Positions 1 through 8,013 of a DNA stretch of 64,000 nucleotides are shown here, piece after piece. This DNA is from Parapedobacter tibetensis. GTDB lineage: Bacteria; Bacteroidota; Bacteroidia; Sphingobacteriales; Sphingobacteriaceae. The notes under the pieces are model-generated. The model saw nothing but the letters and a program-made list of their open reading frames with translations. It ran no database searches and was not told the DNA's origin. The stretch covers positions 1 through 64,000 of the forward strand of contig NZ_JAMKQJ010000014.1 of NCBI RefSeq assembly GCF_024643205.1, given 5' to 3'. Numbering within the stretch: position 1 is the stretch's first letter; every line of letters begins with the position of its first letter. A program made the translations under genes and the position numbers.

Positions 1-2400
1 CGATTCGGCAAACGTAACATTCACGTTCAGGCTCAAATCGGTCAGGGACTCCGAGATAAAACCGAAATTTTTGCGGGCCTCCACTTCTACCCCATACACT
101 TTTGCAACCGGTGCATTCCGGGGGGTAAAGTTGCTCTGTGCCGCATCCGAAGTCACCTGCAACTCGATCGGGTTCCTAAAGTACTTGTAGAAACCGCCGA
201 CTGCAAGCATCTGAGCACCGTCTCCAAAAAATTCATACCGGAGGTCGATATTGTCAATGTAGGTAGGCTCCAGGTCAAGGTTCCCGACAAATCGCGTATC
301 GGTCAGCGGGTCATAGATCTGGATGACCGACAGCTCTTTGAATGAAGGGCGAGCGGTGGTACGGGCATACGATGCCCGCAGGTTTTGATTTTCAACTACG
401 TTGTAAACCAGGTTGAGGGACGGAAACAGATCCAGCTTATCAATCGTCTTCACATTATCGTAACTCGCTCTTGGGACGATACTTGCACCTGTAAAGAACG
501 TCGTATATTGTTCGGCACGAAGCCCTACAATGGTACGCAACTTCTCCCATGGCCGGAATTCGGCAGAAACGTACAGCGCACCAGTATGTTGGGTAGCGTC
601 AAACGTGCTGGCTTCCTGATATTGTCCACTCATGTAGTAGCCTGAGTCGGTTTCTGGTGTCCATATATTTTCAGGAAGCAAAATCGCATTCGGATCACGG
701 TTCAAATCCGCATGATTGACATCGATCGTGGATCGAATTTCATATTCGTTGATGGCATAGTCCCGCTGTTTGTAACTGTATAATGCCCCGAACTTCAGGG
801 AAGCATCACGGGTGAACAGGTTCATTTTCTTAGTAAAATCGACCTTGCCAACTACATCCAATTCATCCAGATCCCGCCATATACGGGTCGGAACCCCTGC
901 ATCCGACCGGATCGTCCAGTTAGCCCCTTCTTGGACAAACGTGGTGGTCCGCACGTCCTTGTCATCGGCACTAACCAACGTTGGCGACACTTTCCATTCC
1001 GTCAGGAACGTGGCGTCTTCGTTGCTGTGTTTTCCACTAAGCAACAGGTTGGATACCGACCGTTGGCCGTAGTCTAGGTTGTATTTAACTGCATCGATGC
1101 TATTAGCTATTCGCTCTTTATGATCGTATATACTGGCCCGGCTTTCGCCATTCTGGATATGCAGCAGATTCAAGCCGTATTTTGAAGAGCCCGTTTTGTA
1201 GTTCAACCCGGCCATACCGGAAAGCAACACGTTGCGCCCACCCAGATCGCCGATCTGTGTGCGGTCAGCCCGAAGTTCATCGCTTGCAGTGGTTTGGAGT
1301 GGCCTGAGGTAAGTACCGTTCTGAAAACCCTCGTAAAACGAGGTAACGTTTTTATAGTTCACCGCAGCGATCACCCCGAGTTGATTACCCCAGAGCTTAT
1401 ATTGATTGGTGAAGTCGAAACCAAGGCTCAAATCGGGCATGCTGTTCTCGCGGTCTGGTCTCATCAGGGGGTTGAACGATCGGGTTATTCCTTCTAGCGA
1501 TTCCCTCCCCTCCCCGATCCTATTCGGAATGTCAGATGTCGGGCTTATCGGCAACTTTCGGTCACCATTGTCAAACCCGAGGAAGTCGGTCCTACTTCCC
1601 TGATACCCTACGTAATTATCGTTAAAATGCATATCCGGATTATAGCCTATTGATGCCGAAACGCCGACCTGCTTTTGCGCCGGGATGTCTTTGGTCACAA
1701 TATCGACTACCCCACCGGTAAAGTCCGCGGGGAGTTCGGCAGAGCCCGACTTGATTACCACAATGTTTTCCAAGATATTCGTGGGGAAAATATCCATCTG
1801 CACCGTGTTTTTATCCGGATCCAACCCGGGGATATCCATGCCGTTCAATGTCGTTTTGCTGTAGCGATCGCCCAACCCACGGACGTACACATATTTGCCT
1901 TCCTGCACAGACACGCCCGGCACCGTGCGTACCGCCGTTGCAATGGTGCTGGCGCCCGTGCGCTGGATGCTTTGCGAAGAAAGTCCATCCATCACCACGC
2001 CGGCATTCCGCTGCATGTTAAGCAGCGAAATTTCCGTATTCTTCCTGGCTGAAACAGTCACCACCACTTCTGCCAATTCATCGGCTGATGGCGTCAATGA
2101 GACGTTCATTTCCACAGCCTTCCCTCCCTCAATTCTCACTTCACTGATCTCCTTCACCCCATATCCAATAGACGAGAACCGCAATGTATACGTTCCCGGC
2201 GCAACCCCCAAGGTAAAGTCGCCCTCAAAGTCGGTGCTGGTTGCCTCATTGGTGCCAACTATCTGCACACTAACGCCCGCCAACGGCCCGTTTGAACTTT
2301 CGTCCAACACCTTTCCGGTGATACGCCCAATCTCATCCGCGAAGAGGAAAAAAGGCAGACAAACCAACATACTGAGCAGTATATAAAAACCCCTATTCAT
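1..2400 (-). CDS. TonB-dependent outer-membrane receptor (C-terminus cut by window)
   Basis: Outer-membrane active transporter, energised by TonB/ExbBD; the substrate cannot be told from the sequence. The 800 codons present begin with a signal peptide (MNRGFYILLSMLVCLPFFLF), then a carboxypeptidase-regulatory-like beta-sandwich (about residues 24-110, TGKVLDE to EMNVSL), then a plug domain (about 115-235, with VPGVSVQEG, VRGLGDRYS, LNGMDIPGLDPD and the GGVVDIVTK plug end), then barrel strands up to the window edge. The frame is open at base 1, so the gene is partial, not broken. No SusD-like partner is next to it. The preceding gene on the same strand is a beta-helix surface lipoprotein 94 bases upstream, with a strong hairpin between them, so the two probably form an uptake pair. 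Family assignment is firm; the role is unknown. Confidence 0.95.
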   Translation of the reverse strand, partial: MNRGFYILLSMLVCLPFFLFADEIGRITGKVLDESSNGPLAGVSVQIVGTNEATSTDFEGDFTLGVAPGTYTLRFSSIGYGVKEISEVRIEGGKAVEMNVSLTPSADELAEVVVTVSARKNTEISLLNMQRNAGVVMDGLSSQSIQRTGASTIATAVRTVPGVSVQEGKYVYVRGLGDRYSKTTLNGMDIPGLDPDKNTVQMDIFPTNILENIVVIKSGSAELPADFTGGVVDIVTKDIPAQKQVGVSASIGYNPDMHFNDNYVGYQGSRTDFLGFDNGDRKLPISPTSDIPNRIGEGRESLEGITRSFNPLMRPDRENSMPDLSLGFDFTNQYKLWGNQLGVIAAVNYKNVTSFYEGFQNGTYLRPLQTTASDELRADRTQIGDLGGRNVLLSGMAGLNYKTGSSKYGLNLLHIQNGESRASIYDHKERIANSIDAVKYNLDYGQRSVSNLLLSGKHSNEDATFLTEWKVSPTLVSADDKDVRTTTFVQEGANWTIRSDAGVPTRIWRDLDELDVVGKVDFTKKMNLFTRDASLKFGALYSYKQRDYAINEYEIRSTIDVNHADLNRDPNAILLPENIWTPETDSGYYMSGQYQEASTFDATQHTGALYVSAEFRPWEKLRTIVGLRAEQYTTFFTGASIVPRASYDNVKTIDKLDLFPSLNLVYNVVENQNLRASYARTTARPSFKELSVIQIYDPLTDTRFVGNLDLEPTYIDNIDLRYEFFGDGAQMLAVGGFYKYFRNPIELQVTSDAAQSNFTPRNAPVAKVYGVEVEARKNFGFISESLTDLSLNVNVTFAES

Positions 2401-2435
2401 CTACGAAACTTCTTTTATTGTTTGGTTAAATTAAA

Positions 2436-2473
2436 GAGGTCCATCTTCCTCAATGGTATATGGAAGATGGACC
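2436..2473 (-). terminator. Hairpin between lipoprotein gene and TonB receptor
   Basis: Perfect 12-bp stem GGTCCATCTTCC (2438-2449) with GGAAGATGGACC (2462-2473), 12-base loop, followed on the minus strand by TCTTTAATTT. It can act as a terminator for the lipoprotein gene or as an attenuator or stability element that sets the lipoprotein:receptor ratio. I see no TAnnTTTG promoter between the hairpin and the receptor start, which favours partial read-through. Confidence 0.65.
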
Positions 2474-2494
2474 GATATTCTTATACTATACTAT

Positions 2495-3721
2495 TTAAAA
2501 AGCGCCCACTGAACTTGTAAAGGTCCAGTCAAACACAGACAGGTCTGCACCTACCGTTTGCTCTCCTGCCGCCACAATCGAGGCGTTGCTCACAAAAGCC
2601 GCATCAGACACCGATACGCCTTCACCGGTAGAAAATAAGTCTGCAAGCGTTGTACCACCCGGTGCCACCAGTTCCCATGAAGCGAACGTAAGATCACCAT
2701 CATTATAGGTAGCTGCCGCTGCCGCATTCGCGATATTGACGGTGGATCCCTCTTCTATGTTGTACATGTAGATGTTTTCCAACATACCCATGGCACCATC
2801 ACGGAAATCAGCCAGCAACTTACCTCCAAAGTTTCCGGCATCCACGGTGATATTCCGCATAGTAAACGCCCCTTCCATGGTACCTTCCGGACCATCGATT
2901 TCGAACGCGGATCCGGACTGCGTGGTCTGAATCACGAATGCATTGTCTATCGTACCAGAATAAGCTTGGTCAATATCAATACCATCGTCCTGTTGGCCAT
3001 ACACGATCAGGTTTTTCACATTAACCGAACCGCCGAACCATTCCACACCGTCATCCACGGAAGAAAAAATCTCAATATTCTCGATGATGGTACCCGAGCC
3101 GATACCCCCAAGTGTCAGCCCCTGCAATTCCGCATTTTGCTCCAAAACAATCCCGGTGAACCGGATCGACAAATACCGCAGTGTACCCGAATTATCGTTT
3201 GCGACATCGCCGCCATACTCCCCATATTCATCATTTTCGGGAATCCCTTCAATAAATTCAATTCCGGTGGCACCATCTACCGATATGGGCGCGCGTCCAA
3301 GCATAATTAAACCACCCCACTGGCCTGCATCCCCAACACCCAGCGTACTTTCGGTCTCGCCCGGCTGTATATCATCCAACACCGATGTAAAGATAATCGG
3401 TTGGGACGCCGTTCCCTCAGCCATCAGCTTGCCACCCTGATCGACAACCAGCGAAGAAGCATCGGCACGCTCTCCATTTTCCGCCTTAATAATGGTACCC
3501 GGCTCAATGGTCAGGGTTACGCCATCGCCAACCACCACGTGCCCGTCCAATATATATACGTTCTCGGAAGTCCAGGTTTCATTGGCCGTGATAATGCCCG
3601 ATTTCGTCATTTCATCGCCCTCATCGATCGGATCCACCGGATCATCATCACTGCAACTGGTTACAAACCCTAGAGCAAACATGGTTAGGAATGGTAAAAA
3701 AAACTTTTTCATGATTTTCAT
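2495..3721 (-). CDS. Beta-helix-like surface lipoprotein
   Basis: Predicted lipoprotein: a short hydrophobic leader ends in VTSC (Cys23), and SDDD follows the cysteine, a pattern that matches the lipoprotein export signal of Bacteroidota, so surface exposure is likely. The rest (about 45-408) is rich in short repeated beta-strand units with G, N, D and V (for example TLTIEPGTIIKAENG, TLRYLSIRFTG, IENIEIFSSVDDG, ISVDG), as in right-handed parallel beta-helices. Such proteins are commonly found beside TonB receptors without SusD in this phylum, but no activity is established to my knowledge. An in-frame ATG at 3712 is an equally possible start. The gene is the first of a probable two-gene unit with the receptor. 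Homologues are often mis-annotated as transporters; nothing in the sequence supports that. Confidence 0.85.
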   Translation of the reverse strand: MKIMKKFFLPFLTMFALGFVTSCSDDDPVDPIDEGDEMTKSGIITANETWTSENVYILDGHVVVGDGVTLTIEPGTIIKAENGERADASSLVVDQGGKLMAEGTASQPIIFTSVLDDIQPGETESTLGVGDAGQWGGLIMLGRAPISVDGATGIEFIEGIPENDEYGEYGGDVANDNSGTLRYLSIRFTGIVLEQNAELQGLTLGGIGSGTIIENIEIFSSVDDGVEWFGGSVNVKNLIVYGQQDDGIDIDQAYSGTIDNAFVIQTTQSGSAFEIDGPEGTMEGAFTMRNITVDAGNFGGKLLADFRDGAMGMLENIYMYNIEEGSTVNIANAAAAATYNDGDLTFASWELVAPGGTTLADLFSTGEGVSVSDAAFVSNASIVAAGEQTVGADLSVFDWTFTSSVGAF

Positions 3722-3898
3722 TTTTTTGGGATTTAAACTCCTCTTAGTTTCTTATGCAAAGGAATTTATTTAATATCAAGTTATCGTTTCTTTAAAATCA
3801 AATTTCAATGAATTTAATGTTACCTAAACATTAACAACCCGAACGGGTGGTATGCGTGTGGAAAATTCAGATGAAGTAAAAGGAAATAAGGCTAAGGA

Positions 3899-5014
3899 CT
3901 AGGCAAGCACTTCCCCCACACCATGCAACGGCAAATCAAATGCCTCTGCAACACCGTGGTACACCACTTTTCCTTCCACAATATTCAGCCCCCTCATGAG
4001 TGCTGCATCCTCCAAGCAGGCGGCTTTCCAACCGCGGTTCGCCAAGCGGATGATATAGGGCAAGGTGGAATTGGTAAGGGCCAATGTGGATGTAAACGGC
4101 ACAGCGCCCGGCATGTTGGCCACGCAATAATGAAGTACATCGTCAATGATATACGTGGGATTTTCATGTGTGGTGGGCACACAAGTCTCTACACATCCGC
4201 CTTGGTCCACGGCTACGTCAACAATGACCGTACCCGGCCGCATGGTCTTCAGCATGTCACGCGTAATCAAGTTCGGGGCTTTGGCACCTGGTATCAGCAC
4301 GGCTCCAATGATGAGGTCATGGGTTTTGACCATTTTCCGGATGGTATATTGACTGGAATATTGGGTAACCACATGGGGTGGTAAGATATCATTCACATGG
4401 CGTAATCGGTCGGTATTGATGTCCAAGATGGTTACATGCGCTCCCAACCCGGACGCCATTTTTGCGGCTTGGATACCCACAATGCCTGCGCCAAGGATAA
4501 GTACCCTGCCCGGCGGCACACCGGGTACACCACCAAGTAGTACACCCCTTCCCTTCACTGGTTTCTCCAGGTAACGCGCACCTTGTTGCACAGCCATACG
4601 CCCCGCTACTTCAGACATGGGTATCAATAAAGGCAAGGAACGGTCGGGCTTTTCCACCGTCTCATAAGCAATGCAGATAGCCCCCCTCCCAATCATGGCT
4701 TCCGTGAGCGTAATGCTGGAAGCAAAATGGAAGTAGGTAAAGATGAGTTGTCCGGCCCGAGCCAGCCTCAACTCCCCATCGATGGGTTCTTTTACCTTGA
4801 CAATCATATCGGCCCGAGCCCAAATATCATGGGAATCGGTCACGATTTCAGCTCCGGCACCCTCGTATTCCGCATCGGAAATCCCGCTTCCCTTCCCTGC
4901 ACCCTGCTCAACCAACACATGGTGATCATATTGCGTCAATTCGAACACTCCAGAAGCTGTTAAGCCTACCCGACTCTCATTATTTTTGATTTCTTTGGGA
5001 ATACCTATAGTCAT
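3899..5014 (-). CDS. ald: Alanine dehydrogenase
   Basis: NAD-dependent oxidative deamination of L-alanine to pyruvate and ammonium, or the reverse; cytoplasmic, usually hexameric. The 371 residues match the family length and start with the typical MTIGIPKEIKNNE; an upstream ATG at 5044 would add ten atypical residues, so I chose 5014. Visible are the substrate-side lysine in VKVKEP and histidine in YFHFAS (about 75 and 96), the dinucleotide fold VLILGAGIVGIQAA near 170, and the closing ANMPGAVPFTSTLALTN segment typical of the family. The gene stands alone: a 529-base AT-rich gap separates it from the divergent ABC operon, and its stop lies 177 bases from the next gene. Confidence 0.97.
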   Translation of the reverse strand: MTIGIPKEIKNNESRVGLTASGVFELTQYDHHVLVEQGAGKGSGISDAEYEGAGAEIVTDSHDIWARADMIVKVKEPIDGELRLARAGQLIFTYFHFASSITLTEAMIGRGAICIAYETVEKPDRSLPLLIPMSEVAGRMAVQQGARYLEKPVKGRGVLLGGVPGVPPGRVLILGAGIVGIQAAKMASGLGAHVTILDINTDRLRHVNDILPPHVVTQYSSQYTIRKMVKTHDLIIGAVLIPGAKAPNLITRDMLKTMRPGTVIVDVAVDQGGCVETCVPTTHENPTYIIDDVLHYCVANMPGAVPFTSTLALTNSTLPYIIRLANRGWKAACLEDAALMRGLNIVEGKVVYHGVAEAFDLPLHGVGEVLA

Positions 5015-5195
5015 TTTGAATAGGAAGTTTGAATTTTGACACAATTATAATCAAAATATAGATATTTTAATCAAAAATCACAAAATCAAATCATAAACAT
5101 ATCATACACACAAACAAACTACGCAAAAATTACATTAATTGATAAAACCTGCATGAATTTACATTCACAAAAAGACATAAACTTAGCGAAGTGAT

Positions 5196-5285
5196 TTCTT
5201 GAACGCCGCTGAAAACAAATAGAAAGTGAAAAATAATTCATGCAAGCTTCATTGCCATTAAAAAGCAAATTATTCTAATGAAAAT
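5196..5285 (+). repeat. Leader-like element, copy A (copy B at 43017)
   Basis: About 90 bases that align by eye with the region upstream of mltG: TTCTTGAAC(G/A)CCG(C/T)TGAAAACA, AGTGAAAAAT, AGCTTCAT, CC(A/G)TTAAAAA, CAAATTAT and finally ATGAAAA, in the same order with small gaps. Conserved blocks are identical and the variable spacers differ, which suggests common descent rather than base composition alone. Function unknown: a dispersed repeat or a shared 5-prime leader. Confidence 0.6.
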
Positions 5286-5471
5286 TAACGAAAAAATTAT
5301 TAAAATACTCATAAAAATAACACATAATTCTCGATTCATTAAATAAATCACACACAAATTAGGTTTATTAAAACCTAAAATAGCAAAAAACAGTTATTAA
5401 AATATCGATTACTGATAGCTGACTGCCGACAGCCAATAATATCAATAAAGTTGCATTAGCGTGCTGCTTAT

Positions 5472-5489
5472 TTAATGTGAATACATTAA
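5472..5489. promoter_or_regulatory. 18-bp dyad, candidate operator of the ABC operon
   Basis: TTAATGT-GAAT-ACATTAA is a perfect 7-bp inverted repeat with a 4-base centre, 54 bases before the ATG of the ABC ATPase gene. Size and symmetry suit a dimeric repressor of the Fur/Zur or MarR type. Given the metal-linked look of the operon, a zinc-responsive regulator is a reasonable guess, but no known box was matched. Confidence 0.4.
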
Positions 5490-5543
5490 CTTGCAAAGTC
5501 TAAGCGATTAGCTAAAAACTTGGTAGAATGATATCGTAGTAAC

Positions 5544-6206
5544 ATGCACGAAAATACAATAACTCCTGTCGTCCGTTTGAACGACGTAGCATACCAATAT
5601 CCCCAGGGTGAATCATTACGTTTCGCCGACCTGGAAGTGCCACCTGGACAACACACCTTAATATTAGGCGATTCAGGTAGCGGCAAAACTACCCTATTGC
5701 ATATCCTCAGTGGGTTGCTCAAACCCGGGGATGGGACGGTGCAGGTAGACGGGCAGCAACTCTATGGACTCCCAGCTCGTAAATTGGATGCGTTTCGCGG
5801 GCAACGCATTGGCTTGATTTTCCAAGAAGCCCATTTGGTAAAAAGCCTCACCATTAAGGAAAACCTACAGATTGCACAAGGATTCGCCGGGGCAAAAATA
5901 AATAACGACCGGATCAACGAGGTATTGTCGTTACTTAACCTTGTGGATAAGGCAAACAATTATCCCAGTAAACTTAGCCGGGGCCAACTGCAACGGGCAG
6001 CCATAGCACGGGCTGTGATCAACCGACCAGCCATTTTGGTGGCAGATGAACCCACGGCATCGTTGGACGATCGTAATACTTCCTCGGTATTGGAACTGCT
6101 GCTCACGCAGGCCGAAGAACACCATGCCACACTGATTGTCGCTACGCATGACAAACGGGTCAAAACGCGGATAGCACATGCGTATCAAATGGGGATAAAA
6201 CAATGA
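5544..6206 (+). CDS. ABC transporter ATP-binding protein (LolD/MacB type)
   Basis: ATPase subunit that powers the FtsX-type permease encoded next. 220 residues, normal for the LolD/FtsE/MacB-N class. Visible: Walker A GDSGSGKTTLLHIL (about 38-51), Q-loop LIFQEAHLV, signature LSRGQLQRAAIARA, Walker B ILVADEPTASLDD and the switch histidine in VATHDKR. The last codon overlaps the permease start by four bases (ATGA), so the two are translationally coupled. Together with the DUF3299 gene downstream the set matches the layout of zinc-repressed ABC operons of proteobacteria such as Pseudomonas PA4063-PA4066 (from memory of family context). Substrate not known; MacB-like or lipoprotein-releasing roles are alternatives. 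Confidence 0.93.
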   Translation: MHENTITPVVRLNDVAYQYPQGESLRFADLEVPPGQHTLILGDSGSGKTTLLHILSGLLKPGDGTVQVDGQQLYGLPARKLDAFRGQRIGLIFQEAHLVKSLTIKENLQIAQGFAGAKINNDRINEVLSLLNLVDKANNYPSKLSRGQLQRAAIARAVINRPAILVADEPTASLDDRNTSSVLELLLTQAEEHHATLIVATHDKRVKTRIAHAYQMGIKQ

Positions 6207-7516
6207 ATATATTACAGATCGCCTGGAAAAGCATGCGCCAAAATCCGGCAACATCCGTGTTGGGGATACTACTCACCGCTTTTGGCACGGGAATATTATG
6301 TGTATTGCTGCTTACTTCCCGCCAAATCGAAGAACAGCTCGACAATAACAGTCGCGGAATCGACCTGGTAGTCGGTGCAAAAGGAAGCCCAATACAGCTG
6401 ATTCTCAGCAGCATTTACCACATGGACAATCCCACAGGGAATATTAGCCTCCGTGAAGCACAAACACTGGCAGCAAATCCAATGGTCAAACTGGCTGTTC
6501 CACTGTCATTGGGTGATAATTACAAGGGTCACCGCATTGTAGGTACCGATAGCACATTTCTTCAGTTGTACAACTTAGCACTTGCTGAGGGCCGTATATG
6601 GCAACGCGACTTCGAAGCGGTAATCGGCGCTGAAGTAGCCCGCAAACATGGACTCAGCGTGGGTGACAAGATCTATGGCGCCCATGGGCTGAGCAGCGAG
6701 GGCCATACGCATAGCGAACACCCCTATACCATCACGGGCATCTTCGAACCAGTCCATAACGTTGCAGATAGGCTTATATTGGCCAACCTGGCCAGTGTGT
6801 GGCGCATGCATGGCGACAACGATGACGATCACGATCATGAACACGGAGAAGATGACCATGACTTGTCTGGCGTGGAAGAACATGAGCACCATCATGGTGA
6901 ACAGCACGATCATGACCATAGCCATGAAGAACCCCAATTGGTCAAAAGCATCATGGGCGATATCGGTACAGGCGAACGTGAAATCACCAGCATGCTCATC
7001 CAATACCGCAACCCCGCTGCTATCGGCATGTTCCCTCGGTTGGTCAACCAAAGCACCGCGATGCAAGCGGCTTCTCCCGCCATCGAAAGTGCACGGCTAT
7101 TCGCCTTGCTGGGCATCGGTATTGACTCCTTGCAGGTATTGGCCTATGTGATCATGCTGATGGCCGCCCTCAGTGTGTTTATCAGCCTTTACAACGCCCT
7201 CAAAAGCCGCAAATACGATTTGGCCATCATGCGTACCTTGGGTGCTTCGCAGGGGAAATTGTTCGGCATAGTGATTGCTGAGGGAATATTGCTTACTTTT
7301 GTAGGTGCGATATTGGGTATCGTGATTGGCCATGTTGCCCTTTACCTAATCAGCGCCAGCACAGGGGGTGCAACCACATTGCTGGAGACGCTGGTACTAC
7401 TTCCGCAGGAAGCGTGGTTGGTGCTTATTGGTGTATCCATCGGCTTTGTGTCCGCCATTATCCCGGCCATTAAGGCTTATAAGACATCCATATCGCAAAC
7501 ACTATCAGGAAATTGA
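6203..7516 (+). CDS. FtsX-type ABC permease with histidine-rich loop
   Basis: Inner-membrane permease of the MacB/FtsX class, 437 residues: an N-terminal membrane segment (about 17-40), a large periplasmic MacB-like domain (about 45-300), then three membrane segments near 310-335, 360-390 and 405-430. The periplasmic domain carries an insert at about residues 202-243 with 13 histidines among many Asp and Glu (HDHEHGEDDHD, EEHEHHHGEQHDHDHSHEE), a probable binding site for zinc or another divalent metal. Such loops are typical of zinc importers and sensors, which supports a metal-related role for the complex. Overlaps the ATPase gene by four bases and is followed after one base by the DUF3299 gene, so the three are one operon. 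Confidence 0.92.
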   Translation: MNILQIAWKSMRQNPATSVLGILLTAFGTGILCVLLLTSRQIEEQLDNNSRGIDLVVGAKGSPIQLILSSIYHMDNPTGNISLREAQTLAANPMVKLAVPLSLGDNYKGHRIVGTDSTFLQLYNLALAEGRIWQRDFEAVIGAEVARKHGLSVGDKIYGAHGLSSEGHTHSEHPYTITGIFEPVHNVADRLILANLASVWRMHGDNDDDHDHEHGEDDHDLSGVEEHEHHHGEQHDHDHSHEEPQLVKSIMGDIGTGEREITSMLIQYRNPAAIGMFPRLVNQSTAMQAASPAIESARLFALLGIGIDSLQVLAYVIMLMAALSVFISLYNALKSRKYDLAIMRTLGASQGKLFGIVIAEGILLTFVGAILGIVIGHVALYLISASTGGATTLLETLVLLPQEAWLVLIGVSIGFVSAIIPAIKAYKTSISQTLSGN

Positions 7517-7517
7517 C

Positions 7518-8000
7518 ATGATGAAGCAAGTTATAATCACGGTATTGATGATGTTGGGCGCCCAGCTGGTTAACGCGCAGCAAGACAATCCCTTTGGGGA
7601 GGTGCCGGACCATACCCCCATGATGAACGACACATGGGAGACCATCAATAAACTGATGTACAAGGTTACGCATAAAGACAACGAAACCATTTACACCCCG
7701 CATTTCCCCGAAGCACTGAAAGCCATCGACAAAAAAATTGTCACCCTGCCGGGTTATTTGGTGCCTATGCATGGCGGAAGGGACCATGAAACGTTTATGC
7801 TCTCCGTATTGCCTATTATGCAATGCATGTTTTGCGGACAAAACGATATCCCTCCCATGGTGGAAATCTTTATGAAGAAGGGTAAAAAGGTACGCTTCAC
7901 GGAAGAACCCATCAAGATAAAAGGTCGGGTATACCTGAATGGGAATACGTTGGAAGGGAATTCCGAAATACAGCTGCTGGATGCGGAGCTAATCAATTAA
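7518..8000 (+). CDS. DUF3299-like exported protein
   Basis: 160 residues with a signal peptide (MMKQVIITVLMMLGAQLVNA, cleavage after VNAQ). The core reads LPGYLVPM, FMLSVLPIMQCMFCG, DIPPMVEIFM and IKIKGRVYLNG, which follows the DUF3299 pattern of a G-Y-x-V-P strand, an F-x-L-x-P strand ending at a cysteine pair, a PP turn and a closing G-x-V strand. In proteobacteria DUF3299 proteins lie with an FtsX-type permease and ATPase under zinc control. The two cysteines (CMFC) could bind metal or form a disulfide. The start at ATG 7518 follows the permease stop by one base; an ATG at 7521 is also possible. The family is inferred from motif pattern only. Confidence 0.75.
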   Translation: MMKQVIITVLMMLGAQLVNAQQDNPFGEVPDHTPMMNDTWETINKLMYKVTHKDNETIYTPHFPEALKAIDKKIVTLPGYLVPMHGGRDHETFMLSVLPIMQCMFCGQNDIPPMVEIFMKKGKKVRFTEEPIKIKGRVYLNGNTLEGNSEIQLLDAELIN

Positions 8001-8013
8001 AAAGGATTCAATT

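Larger units (their letters stand above)
5015..5543. other. AT-rich divergent intergenic region
   Basis: 529 bases between ald (minus) and the ABC operon (plus) with no convincing gene. It holds, from left to right: the ald leader, a leader-like element shared with the mltG upstream region (5196-5285), a fragment built of CTGATAGC/CTGACTGCC/GACAGC units (5412-5434), and an 18-bp dyad (5472-5489) close to the ABC operon start. A 22-codon ORF at 5278 (MKINEKIIKI) is probably chance in AT-rich DNA. Confidence 0.7.

Noticed and set aside
1675..2386. Plus-strand reading frames opposite the TonB receptor
   Set aside because: They lie antisense to a clear receptor gene, show no family features, and follow its codon pattern in reverse.
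5278..5346. 22-codon ORF MKINEKIIKI
   Set aside because: AT-rich chance frame; its start resembles that of mltG only through the shared leader element.
6805..6945. Low-complexity CAT/GAC repeats seen as a possible DNA repeat
   Set aside because: They encode the in-frame His/Asp loop of the permease; the pattern is protein-driven.
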